From the NCBI GenBank assembly GCA_013289875.1, contig JABCZC010000022.1, positions 1 to 64,000 of the forward strand: a stretch of 64,000 bases of DNA. Direction: 5' to 3'. A model generated the notes under the pieces. It did not search any database. It saw only the letters and a list, made by a program, of their open reading frames with translations, and was not told the DNA's origin. Position 1 is the first letter of the stretch. Every line of letters starts with the position of its first letter. Positions 17,717-27,027 of this stretch are shown here, in pieces. A program made the position numbers and the translations under genes. The stretch is from Acidobacteriota bacterium. Lineage in GTDB: Bacteria; Acidobacteriota; Terriglobia; Terriglobales; Acidobacteriaceae.

Positions 17717-18565
17717 TCAGCTCGGCGTTGATGTGTCCGAAGGCTGGCATTGCGGGCACCAATATGTCGACCTTGCTCCCGGATCTTGCTTGCGCATGAG
17801 GATCGCCGTTCCGCAGCGGCGGCACTCCTTGCCCTGCCTGCGGTAGACCCACACGCGTGCTGACGGATCCGCTCTGCTTGTGGTGCGACGAAGTCCGGTA
17901 TAGGTGACAATTTGGTTGCCGGATGTTTCGGTGACGTTCGCGGCCATGAGCCGGCGCGCGGATTCAATGAGGCAGTCAATATCGCAGTCGGAGAGAGACG
18001 ACACAAGCCGAAAGGGATGGATGCCGCAAACAAAGCAGATTTCAGATTTGAATACGTTGCCAATGCCGGCCATTACTTTCTGATCGAGGAGCACGTTGGC
18101 AATCTGCTCAGCAGCGTTCGCGCGAATGCGTGCCTTTGCTTCGTCTTCTGCGAAGCCGCCCTTCAGGAGATCGGGGCCGAGTTTCGGAATGGCCGAGCTG
18201 CGCTCAAGAGTGCGAGTGGTGTGGAATCGTGCGACCGGGACCGCGGAGGCAACAGCCTGGTACCTCTCCGTGCGAATGACCACGCGCATTTGGTTGCGAG
18301 GTACCCGCCAGCGCTCACCGGGATGATAGATGTGCCAGCTTCCGCTCATGAGCATGTGTGTGACGAGAATGAGATCGCCGGAAAAATAAATTAGCAGCCA
18401 TTTGCCGCGCGATTCAACCTTCTCGATAAGCCGGCCGGTCACTGGAGTGTTGTCGTGCACGCTGGCAAGGGGCGCGTAGGCAGTCTCAAAGCCAGTGACA
18501 GTTGCACCGGCAAGTGCTTTGTGAAGGGCTCGCGCGGCACGGAAGATTGTGTCGCCTTCGGGCAT
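17717..18565 (-). CDS. Nei/Fpg-family DNA glycosylase (Nei2-like)
   Basis: A 282-aa bifunctional glycosylase/AP lyase. The N-terminus MPEGDTI marks the Nei branch (proline nucleophile and catalytic glutamate). The H2TH region contains DQKVMAGIGNVFKSEICFVC, and the C-terminal zinc finger is CRRCGT ... CPQC. It removes oxidised bases. Only 3 bases separate it from the stop of lhr, so the two are one operon. The same lhr-nei neighbourhood is known from mycobacteria (established knowledge), which supports a shared repair role. Confidence 0.9.
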   Translation of the reverse strand: MPEGDTIFRAARALHKALAGATVTGFETAYAPLASVHDNTPVTGRLIEKVESRGKWLLIYFSGDLILVTHMLMSGSWHIYHPGERWRVPRNQMRVVIRTERYQAVASAVPVARFHTTRTLERSSAIPKLGPDLLKGGFAEDEAKARIRANAAEQIANVLLDQKVMAGIGNVFKSEICFVCGIHPFRLVSSLSDCDIDCLIESARRLMAANVTETSGNQIVTYTGLRRTTSRADPSARVWVYRRQGKECRRCGTAILMRKQDPGARSTYWCPQCQPSDTSTPS

Positions 18566-18568
18566 GCT

Positions 18569-21500
18569 CTACTGGAGTTCCTTAGTTGCCGCAGACACGG
18601 GCGGGAGTATGCGCCGTACATTGAAGCCCATCGGTGCAGGCTGGAAACCGGCGTCGAGAAGAAAGCGCGCGAGCCAGTGTTCATGGATGGGGCGTCCGTT
18701 GATGGTGGAGACGAGCAGGCCGCCGCGATGATTGCTCTCGTCCTGCCGCATCGTTTCCTGCGCGCTGCCGGCGAGAAAAATGGCGAGGTCGCGAGCAGCA
18801 TTGGAGCGGTCGGGCTCGTCTGCGGGTAGAAAAACCTGCAAGTTGGGATTATTGCGCCTCATATAGGCGATTAATTCTCCATTGCGCAATACGACCGATG
18901 CGCCGACGCTGCGCGTAAGCGAGCGCGCGGCTGCGTCAGCAATGTCAAGCTCATCTGTGCTATTTGAAGCAGATAGAAGCGGTGGCCAACGCAGGACAGC
19001 CCCATAAACGTTGGCAGGATCGGTAGCCGCGAGCGTCATGATTTCCGGCTTTTCGGGCTGCGCACTGTTGCGCAGAGAACGCAGAAGATCGACGGCGGAG
19101 GGCAGCGCGAATTGCGCCGCGCCCAGGCCGGCGACGAAGTATCCGCGCCGCACACGGCCACTCTCTTCGAGCGCCTTGAGAACTTCGTAAACAGCGCTGA
19201 AGCCGCCGGGAACGTTTTCCTGCGCCACGGTCTCGCGGCTTACGATGCCGTAGCGGTGAAGCAACTGTAGGGCGAGGGCGTGGCTCCATTCTGTCTGTGC
19301 TGCCGGAGTGCCGCGATCAGGCTGCATCACGAGAACCCAACGTCCCTGCGCGCTGGGTGGCGTGGTTCGTCGCGAGCGAAACGCAGGCAGGTTGTGCTGG
19401 CGCTTCGACGAACGCGCGGAGGATGGTCGCGCGACGTAGGAGCGAATGGCGTGGAAGGTATCGTTGGTGACGAAGCCGCGCCACACCAGGCTCCAAAGCG
19501 CATCGAGCGTTTCGCCCGGATAGCCTCCGCCCACCGAATCATGCAGTTGCGCAAAGAACATCGCACCGCTGTGTGTGAGCTGATCGACAACCGCCTGTTC
19601 CCTCTCGGTGAGCGGTACATCTTCGCGCGCGTTGCGCGGCGGCAGCAGCGTCGAGATTTTGTCGGCGAGGTAAAGACTGATGCGTCCGTCGCGCTCGCCC
19701 AGGGGATCGAAGCCGCACCAGACGACTTCCCCCGCAGCGATCAGGGTGTCGAGATCACCGGGAGAATATTTCTGGAGGCGCGCGGGCAGAATCGCCGATT
19801 CAACGAGCGATGCGGGCAGAGGCGCACCCTGCAGATTCTCGATGGTGTCGAGCAGCGCGTCGAGGCCCCGGCGCTTTTGCAGGACTCCCTGCCAATGTGT
19901 CTGCAGGCGAGCAAGCATATGCTGCTCGACGGGCTCGATTTCTTTGCGGAGCTTCGCGAGGGATTTTCTGCGAATCTGGCGCAGCACTTCTACATCGCAC
20001 CACTCACGATGGACTCCGGCGGGGCGGAATCCTCCTTCGACGATGCGTCCGTCGAGCACGAGCGCGCGCAGAGCCACTTCTATTTGTTGCGCGTCGAGAC
20101 CAAATCGCTGAGCCGCCTCCTGCGCGGTGAACGGTCCATGGGTGCGGGCGTAGCGGCGGACGATTTCGAGAACCGGCAAGGCGACAGGTTCCAGGAGGGA
20201 TGCTACGATTCCCGGCGGCAGGGGAATGCCTAACGCATCGCGATAACGCGCGGCATCTTCAACGGCAATCAGTCGCTTCTCGCTGGCGATTTTTACTTCA
20301 AGGATGCGGCGTGCGCGCAGTAGGCGATCGAGTGATTGCATCAGGTCGGGAGAAGCGAGCCGTCGTGCGAGCTCTGCGCGCGACAAATCTCCCAGACGCA
20401 GCAACAGGTCGTGCATGCCATCGACGAAGCGGACTCGCTGCGACTCGCCGAGCGCCTGCAATTGCTCTTCGACCTCAGCGAGGGCATCGGCGTCAAGTAG
20501 CTCGCGCAGGTCGGCGTCGCCGAGCAGGTCCTGCAACTGCTCCTGGTCTATGGAGAGAGCCTGCGCGCGGCGTTCGGCGAGAGGCGCATCGCCTTCATAG
20601 ATGTAGTTGGCGACGTAGCTGAAGAGCAGCGAGGACGCAAAGGGCGACGGCGTGCGCGAATCGGCAACATGCACGCGAATCTGGCGCTTCTCAACGGCGC
20701 GCAGGATTTCGAGAAACGCCGGGATGTCGAACACGTCCCGGAGACATTCGCGATAGGCCTCAAGCAGTATAGGAAACGACGGATAGCGCGACGCCACGGT
20801 CAGCAGATCGTAGGCGCGCTTGCGCTGTTGCCAGAGTGGCGCGCGTCCCTGGGCGCGTCTACGAGGGAGCAGTAAAGCACGCGCTGCGGACTCGCGGAAT
20901 TTCGCCGCGAAAAGTGCCGTCGCACCGAGCTGGCGCAGAACAAGATCGGTGGCTTCGTGTGGATCAAGCAGCAGTAGATCGGGATCAGGCGCAGCGTCGG
21001 TGTCCGGAAAGCGCAGCACGAATCCGTCATCGGCCCACATGGTCTCGACATCGGGACCGCCTGCGGCGCGAATTTTTCCCGTGACGGCCATCGCCCAGGG
21101 CGCATGTATGCGGGCTCCAAATGGAGTAAGAACACAGACTCGCCAGTCGCCGAGCTCGTCGCGCACGCGCTCGATGACGACGTTGCGATCATCTGGCACC
21201 GTTACGGTTGCAATCTCCTGATCGGCCAGAAATCTAATGAGATTCTCGGCGGCCTGCGGATCGAGATCGTGCTCACGCACCAGTCGGCTAAGAGCGGCGT
21301 TGCGCGGCATCTCGCGCAGCTCGCGGACAAGCGCGCCGATGCGCCGACCGAATTCAAGGGGACGGCCGGCGACATCTCCATGCCAGAACGGCATCTTCCC
21401 CGGCTCGCCGGGAGCGGGCGAGACGAGAACGCGGTCGTGCGTAATTTCGACGATACGCCATGTAGATGCACCGAGGACAAAGGTGTCCCCGGTCCGACTT

Positions 21501-23398
21501 TCGAAGACCATCTCCTCATCGAGTTCGCCCACGCGGACGGGTTTGTCGGCGCCATAGAGGAATACTCCATAGAGGCCACGGTCGGGAATGGTGCCGCCGT
21601 TCAGGATGGCGAGGCTCTTCGCGCCTTCGCGGGGAGTGAGGATGTTGGCAACGCGATCCCAGGTGATGCGCGGCCTAAGCTCGGCAAATTCATCGGAAGG
21701 ATAGCGACCAGCGAGGAGATCAAGGATGCCGTCAAACGTCGCTCGGGTGAGCGAGGCGAAGGGAGCGGCGCTGCGGACGAGAGTGAACAGCGCCTGCACG
21801 CCGATCTCGGGCGACGCGGGAGCGTGTCCGCGCTTGCGTGGGACAGCAAGGGCCGGTGGCTGAGCAACGGTAGCGACAATCTGCTGGGCAAGAACGTCGA
21901 GGGGATTGCGAAGGTAGCGCGTCGATTCGACCAGGCCCTCGTGCATGGCGCGCGTGACGGCGGCACAGGCGACGAGATCGGCACGGTACTTGGGGAAGAT
22001 GACCCCGTCGCTGGTGGCTCCAACATGATGCCCGGCGCGGCCGATGCGTTGCATACCGCTGGCGACAGAGGGCGGCGCTTCAATCTGAATGACGAGGTCG
22101 ATCGCGCCCATGTCGATGCCGAGCTCAAGCGATGAGGTTGCGACCAGCGCACGGATGGATCCGGCCTTGAGCTGTTCTTCTATCTCGGAGCGCTGCGCGG
22201 CGGCGAGCGAGCCGTGATGGGCGCGGGCCAGGGGCTCCGATATTTGCTGCTGCTGTGCGAGGTCGTTGAGCGCGCCGGCCAGCCGCTCGGCGGTGCGGCG
22301 ATTATTAACGAAGATGAGCGTGGACTGGCGTTCGAGAATAATTTCGAGCAGACGCGGATGGATGGCGCTCCAGATCGAAGTGCGTTTGGGCCCCTGCGAG
22401 GCCGCGCCGCTGGGCAACTCTTCTACCTGCCCGAGCCGCGCCATGTCTTCGACAGGGACCTCGACCCTCAGTTCGAGCCGCTTGGGTTCGCTGGCGTTGA
22501 TAATCGTGACGGGACGAAACTTCTGTGCGGTCTCCTCGTCGCTGGTCCACTCGTGTTCAGGCTCCGCGAGCGTGTCTTTTGCATTTGACTTCGGAAGTCT
22601 GGATGGCTCGACCCCGGCCAGGAAGTGCGCCACTTCTTCGAGAGGCCTTTGCGTTGCCGAGAGACCGATCCGCTGCAAGCGGCGTTCGGCGATCGCTTCG
22701 AGCCTCTCGAGACTGAGCGCAAGGTGGGCTCCCCGTTTCGTGGGGACCAGCGCATGAATTTCATCAACGATGATCGTTTCAACGCTGCGCAGAGAAGCAG
22801 CGGATTCCGACGTGAGCAGCAGATACAGCGACTCAGGGGTGGTGATAAGAATTTCCGCGGGATGACGCCGGAAGCGCGCGCGTTCACGCTGCGGGGTGTC
22901 GCCGGTGCGGATGCTGATTTCGGGAGTGTAAAAGGTCACGCCCTGCTGCCGCGCCATGTTGGCGATGCCGGCGAGAGGCGAACGGAGATTGCGCTCCACG
23001 TCTACTGCCAAAGCTTTGAGCGGACTGACGTAGACAACGCGGCAGCCTTCGGTTTCGGCGTTTGTGTTTGCATCCGGCTTCGCGATCGGACGGTGCAGCA
23101 TGAGCCGATCGAGACACCAAAGAAATGCCGTCAGCGTCTTGCCGGTTCCGGTGGGAGCGAGGATGAGCGTGCTTTCGCCGCGCGCGATCGCAGGCCATCC
23201 AAGGCGCTGCGGGGCGGTGGGCCGATCGAAGACTGCGCGGAACCATTGCGCCGTCACCGGGTGAAAGAGAGCGAGAGCGGCATCGCCCGTGGATAGATCC
23301 GAGCCCGCTTTTGCGGCTTTGCGCGCGGATTTCTTTTTCCCGGTTTTTTTCGCTGCCTCGTTCGCCATCATCATGAGCACGCTTTCAACCACATGCAT
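18569..23398 (-). CDS. lhr: Large ATP-dependent helicase Lhr
   Basis: A 1609-aa superfamily 2 helicase of the full-length Lhr type. Walker A APTGTGKT lies at residues 81-88, the DEIH box in IIVDEIHALV, motif III SATQRP, motif VI QRIGRAGHHVG. The winged-helix and Lhr-specific core follow (to about residue 870), then the long Lhr C-terminal domain. Lhr translocates 3'-5' and unwinds RNA:DNA hybrids; the family acts in repair of DNA damage. The start could be the ATG at 23398 or the ATG triplet eight codons in. It precedes nei with a 3-base gap. Confidence 0.95.
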   Translation of the reverse strand: MHVVESVLMMMANEAAKKTGKKKSARKAAKAGSDLSTGDAALALFHPVTAQWFRAVFDRPTAPQRLGWPAIARGESTLILAPTGTGKTLTAFLWCLDRLMLHRPIAKPDANTNAETEGCRVVYVSPLKALAVDVERNLRSPLAGIANMARQQGVTFYTPEISIRTGDTPQRERARFRRHPAEILITTPESLYLLLTSESAASLRSVETIIVDEIHALVPTKRGAHLALSLERLEAIAERRLQRIGLSATQRPLEEVAHFLAGVEPSRLPKSNAKDTLAEPEHEWTSDEETAQKFRPVTIINASEPKRLELRVEVPVEDMARLGQVEELPSGAASQGPKRTSIWSAIHPRLLEIILERQSTLIFVNNRRTAERLAGALNDLAQQQQISEPLARAHHGSLAAAQRSEIEEQLKAGSIRALVATSSLELGIDMGAIDLVIQIEAPPSVASGMQRIGRAGHHVGATSDGVIFPKYRADLVACAAVTRAMHEGLVESTRYLRNPLDVLAQQIVATVAQPPALAVPRKRGHAPASPEIGVQALFTLVRSAAPFASLTRATFDGILDLLAGRYPSDEFAELRPRITWDRVANILTPREGAKSLAILNGGTIPDRGLYGVFLYGADKPVRVGELDEEMVFESRTGDTFVLGASTWRIVEITHDRVLVSPAPGEPGKMPFWHGDVAGRPLEFGRRIGALVRELREMPRNAALSRLVREHDLDPQAAENLIRFLADQEIATVTVPDDRNVVIERVRDELGDWRVCVLTPFGARIHAPWAMAVTGKIRAAGGPDVETMWADDGFVLRFPDTDAAPDPDLLLLDPHEATDLVLRQLGATALFAAKFRESAARALLLPRRRAQGRAPLWQQRKRAYDLLTVASRYPSFPILLEAYRECLRDVFDIPAFLEILRAVEKRQIRVHVADSRTPSPFASSLLFSYVANYIYEGDAPLAERRAQALSIDQEQLQDLLGDADLRELLDADALAEVEEQLQALGESQRVRFVDGMHDLLLRLGDLSRAELARRLASPDLMQSLDRLLRARRILEVKIASEKRLIAVEDAARYRDALGIPLPPGIVASLLEPVALPVLEIVRRYARTHGPFTAQEAAQRFGLDAQQIEVALRALVLDGRIVEGGFRPAGVHREWCDVEVLRQIRRKSLAKLRKEIEPVEQHMLARLQTHWQGVLQKRRGLDALLDTIENLQGAPLPASLVESAILPARLQKYSPGDLDTLIAAGEVVWCGFDPLGERDGRISLYLADKISTLLPPRNAREDVPLTEREQAVVDQLTHSGAMFFAQLHDSVGGGYPGETLDALWSLVWRGFVTNDTFHAIRSYVARPSSARSSKRQHNLPAFRSRRTTPPSAQGRWVLVMQPDRGTPAAQTEWSHALALQLLHRYGIVSRETVAQENVPGGFSAVYEVLKALEESGRVRRGYFVAGLGAAQFALPSAVDLLRSLRNSAQPEKPEIMTLAATDPANVYGAVLRWPPLLSASNSTDELDIADAAARSLTRSVGASVVLRNGELIAYMRRNNPNLQVFLPADEPDRSNAARDLAIFLAGSAQETMRQDESNHRGGLLVSTINGRPIHEHWLARFLLDAGFQPAPMGFNVRRILPPVSAATKELQ

Positions 23399-23442
23399 CG
23401 AGGATATTCCGTGAGCCCGTTTCCTGCGCCCGCAGATCAGAC

Positions 23443-24330
23443 TTATTCGAGTAGCCTTTTCACGCGCTCAACCAACCCTTGCGCATCCACTGGAGCCCGC
23501 ACCTTCGCGTCATTATCGAAGTAAACATAAACATCGCGGCTTGTGCTCTGCGGACCGGCCTTATCGCTTGCATGGTCTCCCTCCGCCTCGCCGCCCCTTG
23601 CCCAGGCTGCAACCCGTTCTGCCCAGTCGTCGAGCGATTTGTCATCATAGCCGCTCGTGTAGAGCACCTCTGACCCGTGCAGCCGGCAATATACAAAATC
23701 TGCCGTCACATCCATCAGGCGCGGCCACTTCACCGCATCGGCGCATACCAAAGCCACGCCATATTTGCGCAATAGAGCGATGAACTCCTCCGTGACGAAG
23801 CTCTCATGGCGTATTTCCATCGCGTGGCGAAGCGGACCCGGCACAACCGGGTCGAGGTAGGCACGCTTTTTCATCCAGGCGTCGCAGCCGCTTGCAAGGT
23901 CCGCAGCCTCCTGGGTCGTTCCCGGCAATTGCTTGAAAAACTCCTCAACGAGATCGGGCTGGAACTTGAAGGCTGGCGGAAATTGCCACAGGATCGGTCC
24001 CAGCTTCGACCCTAAAGCCAGCAGGCCGGAGGCAAAGAAGTTTGCCAGCGGCACTTCGACCTCGCGCAATTGGCGTTTGTGTGTGATGTACTGCGTCGCC
24101 TTGACTGCGAAAACGAAATCGTCGGGTGTCTCGTCCCTCCAGCGGACAAAGCTCTTCGGTGTTTGCAGCGAGTAGAATGTGCCGTTGATCTCAATCGATG
24201 AAAAGATCTGAGAACTGTAAGTCAGCTCCTGTTTCTGCGGCAGCTTCGCCGGATAGAAGACGCCGCGCCATGGCGCATAGGTCCAACCTGAAATTCCGAT
24301 GCGTACTGTGCCGGACTGTTTGTGACTCAT
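23443..24330 (-). CDS. DUF72 (YecE-like) protein
   Basis: A 295-aa protein with the DUF72 TIM-barrel signatures: RIGISGWTYAPWRGVFYP at the N-terminus, FSSIEINGTFYSLQTPKSFVRW, FAVKATQYITH, and DFVYCRLHGS plus the final VYVYFDNDAK block. Biochemical role is not established for the family. An AAGGAGACTG ribosome binding site lies about 14 bases before the ATG. A 23-bp piece of this leader is repeated upstream of the next gene on the same strand. Confidence 0.9.
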   Translation of the reverse strand: MSHKQSGTVRIGISGWTYAPWRGVFYPAKLPQKQELTYSSQIFSSIEINGTFYSLQTPKSFVRWRDETPDDFVFAVKATQYITHKRQLREVEVPLANFFASGLLALGSKLGPILWQFPPAFKFQPDLVEEFFKQLPGTTQEAADLASGCDAWMKKRAYLDPVVPGPLRHAMEIRHESFVTEEFIALLRKYGVALVCADAVKWPRLMDVTADFVYCRLHGSEVLYTSGYDDKSLDDWAERVAAWARGGEAEGDHASDKAGPQSTSRDVYVYFDNDAKVRAPVDAQGLVERVKRLLE

Positions 24331-24337
24331 GCCCCCT

Positions 24338-24360
24338 GCTCAGTCTCCTTTGCATGCGTT
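24338..24360. repeat. 23-bp direct repeat, copy 1
   Basis: This sequence (plus-strand start GCTCAGTCTCC, end ATGCGTT) recurs at 24754-24776 with 21 of 23 bases the same. It sits in the leader of the DUF72 gene and, in the second copy, in the leader of the rhamnose mutarotase gene, flanking the latter. Confidence 0.7.
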
Positions 24361-24400
24361 CCGTGCTCTCAGTTTCGATGAAGCCATAAAAAACTCACGA

Positions 24401-24718
24401 CTATGGCAGGTAGAAGACCTCCGCCATCATCGGGAAACGCTCATTGTGGCGAAGCTCGTCGAGAGGCGCGAAGTAGGTTGACATCGCCTTCTGCCATCGC
24501 AGGTTGACGGGGTCGTTCTCGATCATCGCCCATGACGCATCGAAATTCTCGACGTGCATGGTGAGGAACAAAAGCTCGTCGCGGCGAAAGATCGAGTATT
24601 CAGAAATTCCTGCGCGCTTTAACAGGTCGAGCATCTCTGGCCACACCGCCCGGTGAGCCTCATCGTAGGCTGGTCCCGCGTCTTTCTTCAGGCGCAGGAG
24701 AAATGCAACTCGGCGCAT
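24401..24718 (-). CDS. rhaM: L-rhamnose mutarotase
   Basis: A 105-aa dimeric alpha-beta barrel protein interconverting the anomers of L-rhamnose. Conserved features are RVAFLLRLKKDAGPAYDEAHRAVWPEML (with the catalytic His in EAHRAVWPE), SEYSIFRRDELLFLTMHVE and the C-terminal FPMMAEVFYL. Start at 24718 follows GGGGACAG. No other rhamnose genes adjoin it, though a fucose permease and sugar-acid genes lie elsewhere in the window. Confidence 0.88.
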   Translation of the reverse strand: MRRVAFLLRLKKDAGPAYDEAHRAVWPEMLDLLKRAGISEYSIFRRDELLFLTMHVENFDASWAMIENDPVNLRWQKAMSTYFAPLDELRHNERFPMMAEVFYLP

Positions 24719-24753
24719 ATCTGTCCCCATTACTCTGGCGGACTGGTTTCCCC

Positions 24754-24776
24754 GCTCAGTCTTCTTTGTATGCGTT
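24754..24776. repeat. 23-bp direct repeat, copy 2
   Basis: Second copy of the element at 24338-24360, with two transitions. It is directly followed by the larger degenerate repeat that starts at 24779. Confidence 0.7.
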
Positions 24777-24778
24777 GG

Positions 24779-24909
24779 GATGCCACGAATCAATCGCGGA
24801 ATGGTCTACCTCGGCGCGTGTCTCATCGCCGGTATCCGCTTGGCGTGAGAAGCGGTCACCGTGCAGGTGATCCCGACCAGTCAGGCAATCGACGAGTCCG
24901 TGGATTTAG
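24779..24909 (+). pseudogene. Degenerate repeat, copy 1 (gene remnant)
   Basis: About 120-130 bases here align with 25499-25620. A 22-bp block is identical (24866-24887 and 25575-25596), and the reading EAVTVQVIPTSQAIDESVDLA corresponds to EKQVNVRVIPTSQAVSESVELA in copy 2. Similarity is kept at the protein level, but this copy has a stop codon and a 12-13 base insertion, so it is a broken gene fragment. I do not recognise the family. Confidence 0.6.
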
Positions 24910-24914
24910 CACAT

Positions 24915-24928
24915 GGCGGCGCGAGGTA
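24915..24928 (+). repeat. 14-bp direct repeat GGCGGCGCGAGGTA, copy 1
   Basis: Identical to 25461-25474. It adjoins degenerate repeat copy 1 at its 3' side, while the second occurrence adjoins copy 2 at its 5' side. Confidence 0.6.
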
Positions 24929-24983
24929 AGAAGAGCGGTATGATTTATAGCCAACCCAGCAAGACCCGGAGGATCAGCCCACA

Positions 24984-25400
24984 ATGCCGTCAGTTCAGAT
25001 CAATGCTGAAACACTCAACGCAGCAACCGGTGAGAGCGCAAGCCTGTTTAACCCTTTTAGCCCGAACTTGCGTTTGTCCATTACCTACACACTTTCTCCC
25101 GACTTCGCGGCTATGGCCAACGTGACCGTTGAAGTGGTCTTTCAGCTTATTAACTTCCACACCAATCAAGTGTTCTTCCATAATCCTGGCCAGCATCCAG
25201 TGCCCGCAGGTGGGACATTGGGGGGAAGTTTCTACGATATCAATCCCTCGAATACCGCAGGAATGCAGTGGACAACCGGGGCGGATATCTTCGGCTTCAG
25301 GGGAGCGGTCGCGGTTCTCGAGAGTAACGGCATAAATGTCGATGCCATCGCAGTCTCTGACATACGGTGGTTCCGTCTGGAAGACGTGGCAACCCTTTAG
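24984..25400 (+). CDS. Hypothetical protein (138 aa)
   Basis: An intact frame with a ribosome-binding-site-like GGAGGATCAG upstream. The product begins MPSVQINAETLNAATGESAS and contains alternating hydrophobic strands (LRLSITYTLSPDF, VTVEVVFQLINF, FRGAVAVLES, AIAVSDIRWFRLE), suggesting a small beta-sandwich. There is no signal peptide or membrane segment. I do not recognise the family. It is enclosed by two degenerate direct repeats and looks like an accessory insertion. Confidence 0.6.
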   Translation: MPSVQINAETLNAATGESASLFNPFSPNLRLSITYTLSPDFAAMANVTVEVVFQLINFHTNQVFFHNPGQHPVPAGGTLGGSFYDINPSNTAGMQWTTGADIFGFRGAVAVLESNGINVDAIAVSDIRWFRLEDVATL

Positions 25401-25460
25401 TCTCGAAATTACCGACTCAAGGCTCTCAGTTCTGAATGTGTGATCCAGCAGGTCAGTAAA

Positions 25461-25474
25461 GGCGGCGCGAGGTA
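25461..25474 (+). repeat. 14-bp direct repeat GGCGGCGCGAGGTA, copy 2
   Basis: Second occurrence of the 14-mer at 24915-24928, about 60 bases past the 138-aa gene. Confidence 0.6.
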
Positions 25475-25498
25475 GCGATGTTTGATCCCGACGCAGGC

Positions 25499-25681
25499 AT
25501 GCCGAGGATCAATCGAGGAATGGTGTGCCTCGGCGCGTGTTTCAGCTGGCGCGTGAGAAGCAGGTCAACGTGCGGGTGATCCCGACCAGTCAGGCAGTCA
25601 GCGAGTCCGTTGAGTTGGCGTATGAGATATTCAACCGAGTGTTTCGGAAGGTTCCTGACCACATGACAGAGCGTAGTCTGT
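25499..25681 (+). pseudogene. Degenerate repeat, copy 2, with longer remnant reading frame
   Basis: Aligns with 24779-24909. The frame here stays open longer and reads VPRRVFQLAREKQVNVRVIP, then TSQAVSESVELAYEIFNRVF, and ends RKVPDHMTERSL before a stop at about 25681. It has no good start codon or ribosome binding site and looks like the C-terminal end of a lost gene. The family is not recognised. Confidence 0.5.
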
Positions 25682-25737
25682 GACCAGAGTTGCGAGCCAT
25701 AATTCCAAAATCGCTGGTCGTCGCCGGACTGCGTTAG

Positions 25738-26766
25738 ATGAAGTCCCACACCGTTTCACACAAACTCCTCGAACAATTCGCCTATTACGACCGCATCACC
25801 AAGTGTTTCCGGTTGTGGAGGTACGAGAAGAGTCGCACTCCCTACCCGAAGGCTTCGCCACGAACCGCAACGAGAATTGACGGGCACTTTGCTCATCCGG
25901 AAGATGCTGCAAAAGAGGAAGAGCTAGAAACACGGTTGGCCGCCGAGTTTGAAGAATGCGTCAACCAATTCCTCTCACGCTTGGACGATCCCTCGTTTGT
26001 ACCTACAGACCTGCAACGCCGACAGCTAACCTTTTACGTTACTTTGCTCTTCAATCGGTCAGAGGCCCGCCGCGCCGCTTCCAAACACCTGCACGACGTA
26101 ACCATTCACGCCGTCGAGAAGTTTATATCTAACGAGGTGCAAGTATTGACGGTCGCCGCGAAGTGGAGCATTGACCTGCTGCTCGGTGGTAAAGTCCGGA
26201 ATGCCTTGGTGACCAAACAACATGTTGTGCATGCCGCGATGGGTCTTCTCGAAAACTATCAAACTGAGCGCAAACGCCAGCAAAGCTACGTTGAAATGAT
26301 AGAGCGGGCAATGTTAAAGCTGGACGAAGCTCTCTTTGATGGAAGGTGGGACTGCCGACGAACTTCGCCCGACAATCCCTTCGTAATCTCCGACGCGCCA
26401 GTTGTGACGTGGGAGCGTTTAGGCACTGGCCTATTCTCATATGGCCTAGGATTTCACCGTCCCAATGTCGAGATATTTCTTCCCCTCTCCCCAATGACAT
26501 GCTTGCACATCTTGCCAAACGTAAAGCGAACCCGATCCGTGTTACAGCCAACAGTGCAGGAAATAAATATTGCTCAAGCAGCTTTTGCCAGCCACTATTG
26601 CTTCACCAACATCAATAGCGCAGAGATAAACAGCGCGTTGCAGCCCAACTTCGGCAGAGCCAAGCTGGGTGTAACTGCGTTTACCATTTGGCACCGAAAC
26701 TACGACAACCCGGTATATGAGCTTCTGATGAACGATGGGAAGTGGGTAGAGCCGCCCCTTAAGTAG
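25738..26766 (+). CDS. DUF4238 domain protein
   Basis: A 342-aa soluble protein. The N-terminal HTVSHKLLEQFAYYDRITK and the downstream NPFVISDAPVVTWER (about residues 215-230) fit DUF4238, which usually starts with an H-x-V-P-x-x-Y/L-L-x-x-F motif and has a FITSDxPV motif. It then has a long helical middle and a C-terminal FLPLSPMTCLHILP block. Members are scattered accessory genes of unknown function. No recognisable partner adjoins; the ATG has no strong ribosome binding site. GC is visibly lower than in neighbouring housekeeping genes, which suggests acquisition. Confidence 0.75.
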   Translation: MKSHTVSHKLLEQFAYYDRITKCFRLWRYEKSRTPYPKASPRTATRIDGHFAHPEDAAKEEELETRLAAEFEECVNQFLSRLDDPSFVPTDLQRRQLTFYVTLLFNRSEARRAASKHLHDVTIHAVEKFISNEVQVLTVAAKWSIDLLLGGKVRNALVTKQHVVHAAMGLLENYQTERKRQQSYVEMIERAMLKLDEALFDGRWDCRRTSPDNPFVISDAPVVTWERLGTGLFSYGLGFHRPNVEIFLPLSPMTCLHILPNVKRTRSVLQPTVQEINIAQAAFASHYCFTNINSAEINSALQPNFGRAKLGVTAFTIWHRNYDNPVYELLMNDGKWVEPPLK

Positions 26767-27027
26767 GAGACGGATCTCTTTTGAGGCTTCCACAGCCATA
26801 GCTTTCGCACTCGGCAACATCGACCGCCTCGCCCTCGAACTCACCCCTCGTTAGAGCGTCACTCTACAACCGGTGCAGCCATTCCTCAAGAGGCGTTGCC
26901 TGATCCCGGCTTACAGCTTCATCGAATGCGCCTGTTGTCAATAGCCGTGCGACCGCCTGTTCAGGCTAACCACTGTCAAGTCATAGGTATACGGCCCCAT
27001 ATAGTTGGCCGGGTATTTCTCCGAAAT

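Noticed and set aside
21104-22135. 343-codon frame antisense to lhr
   Set aside because: Shadow of the Lhr coding sequence, with no domain or ribosome binding site.
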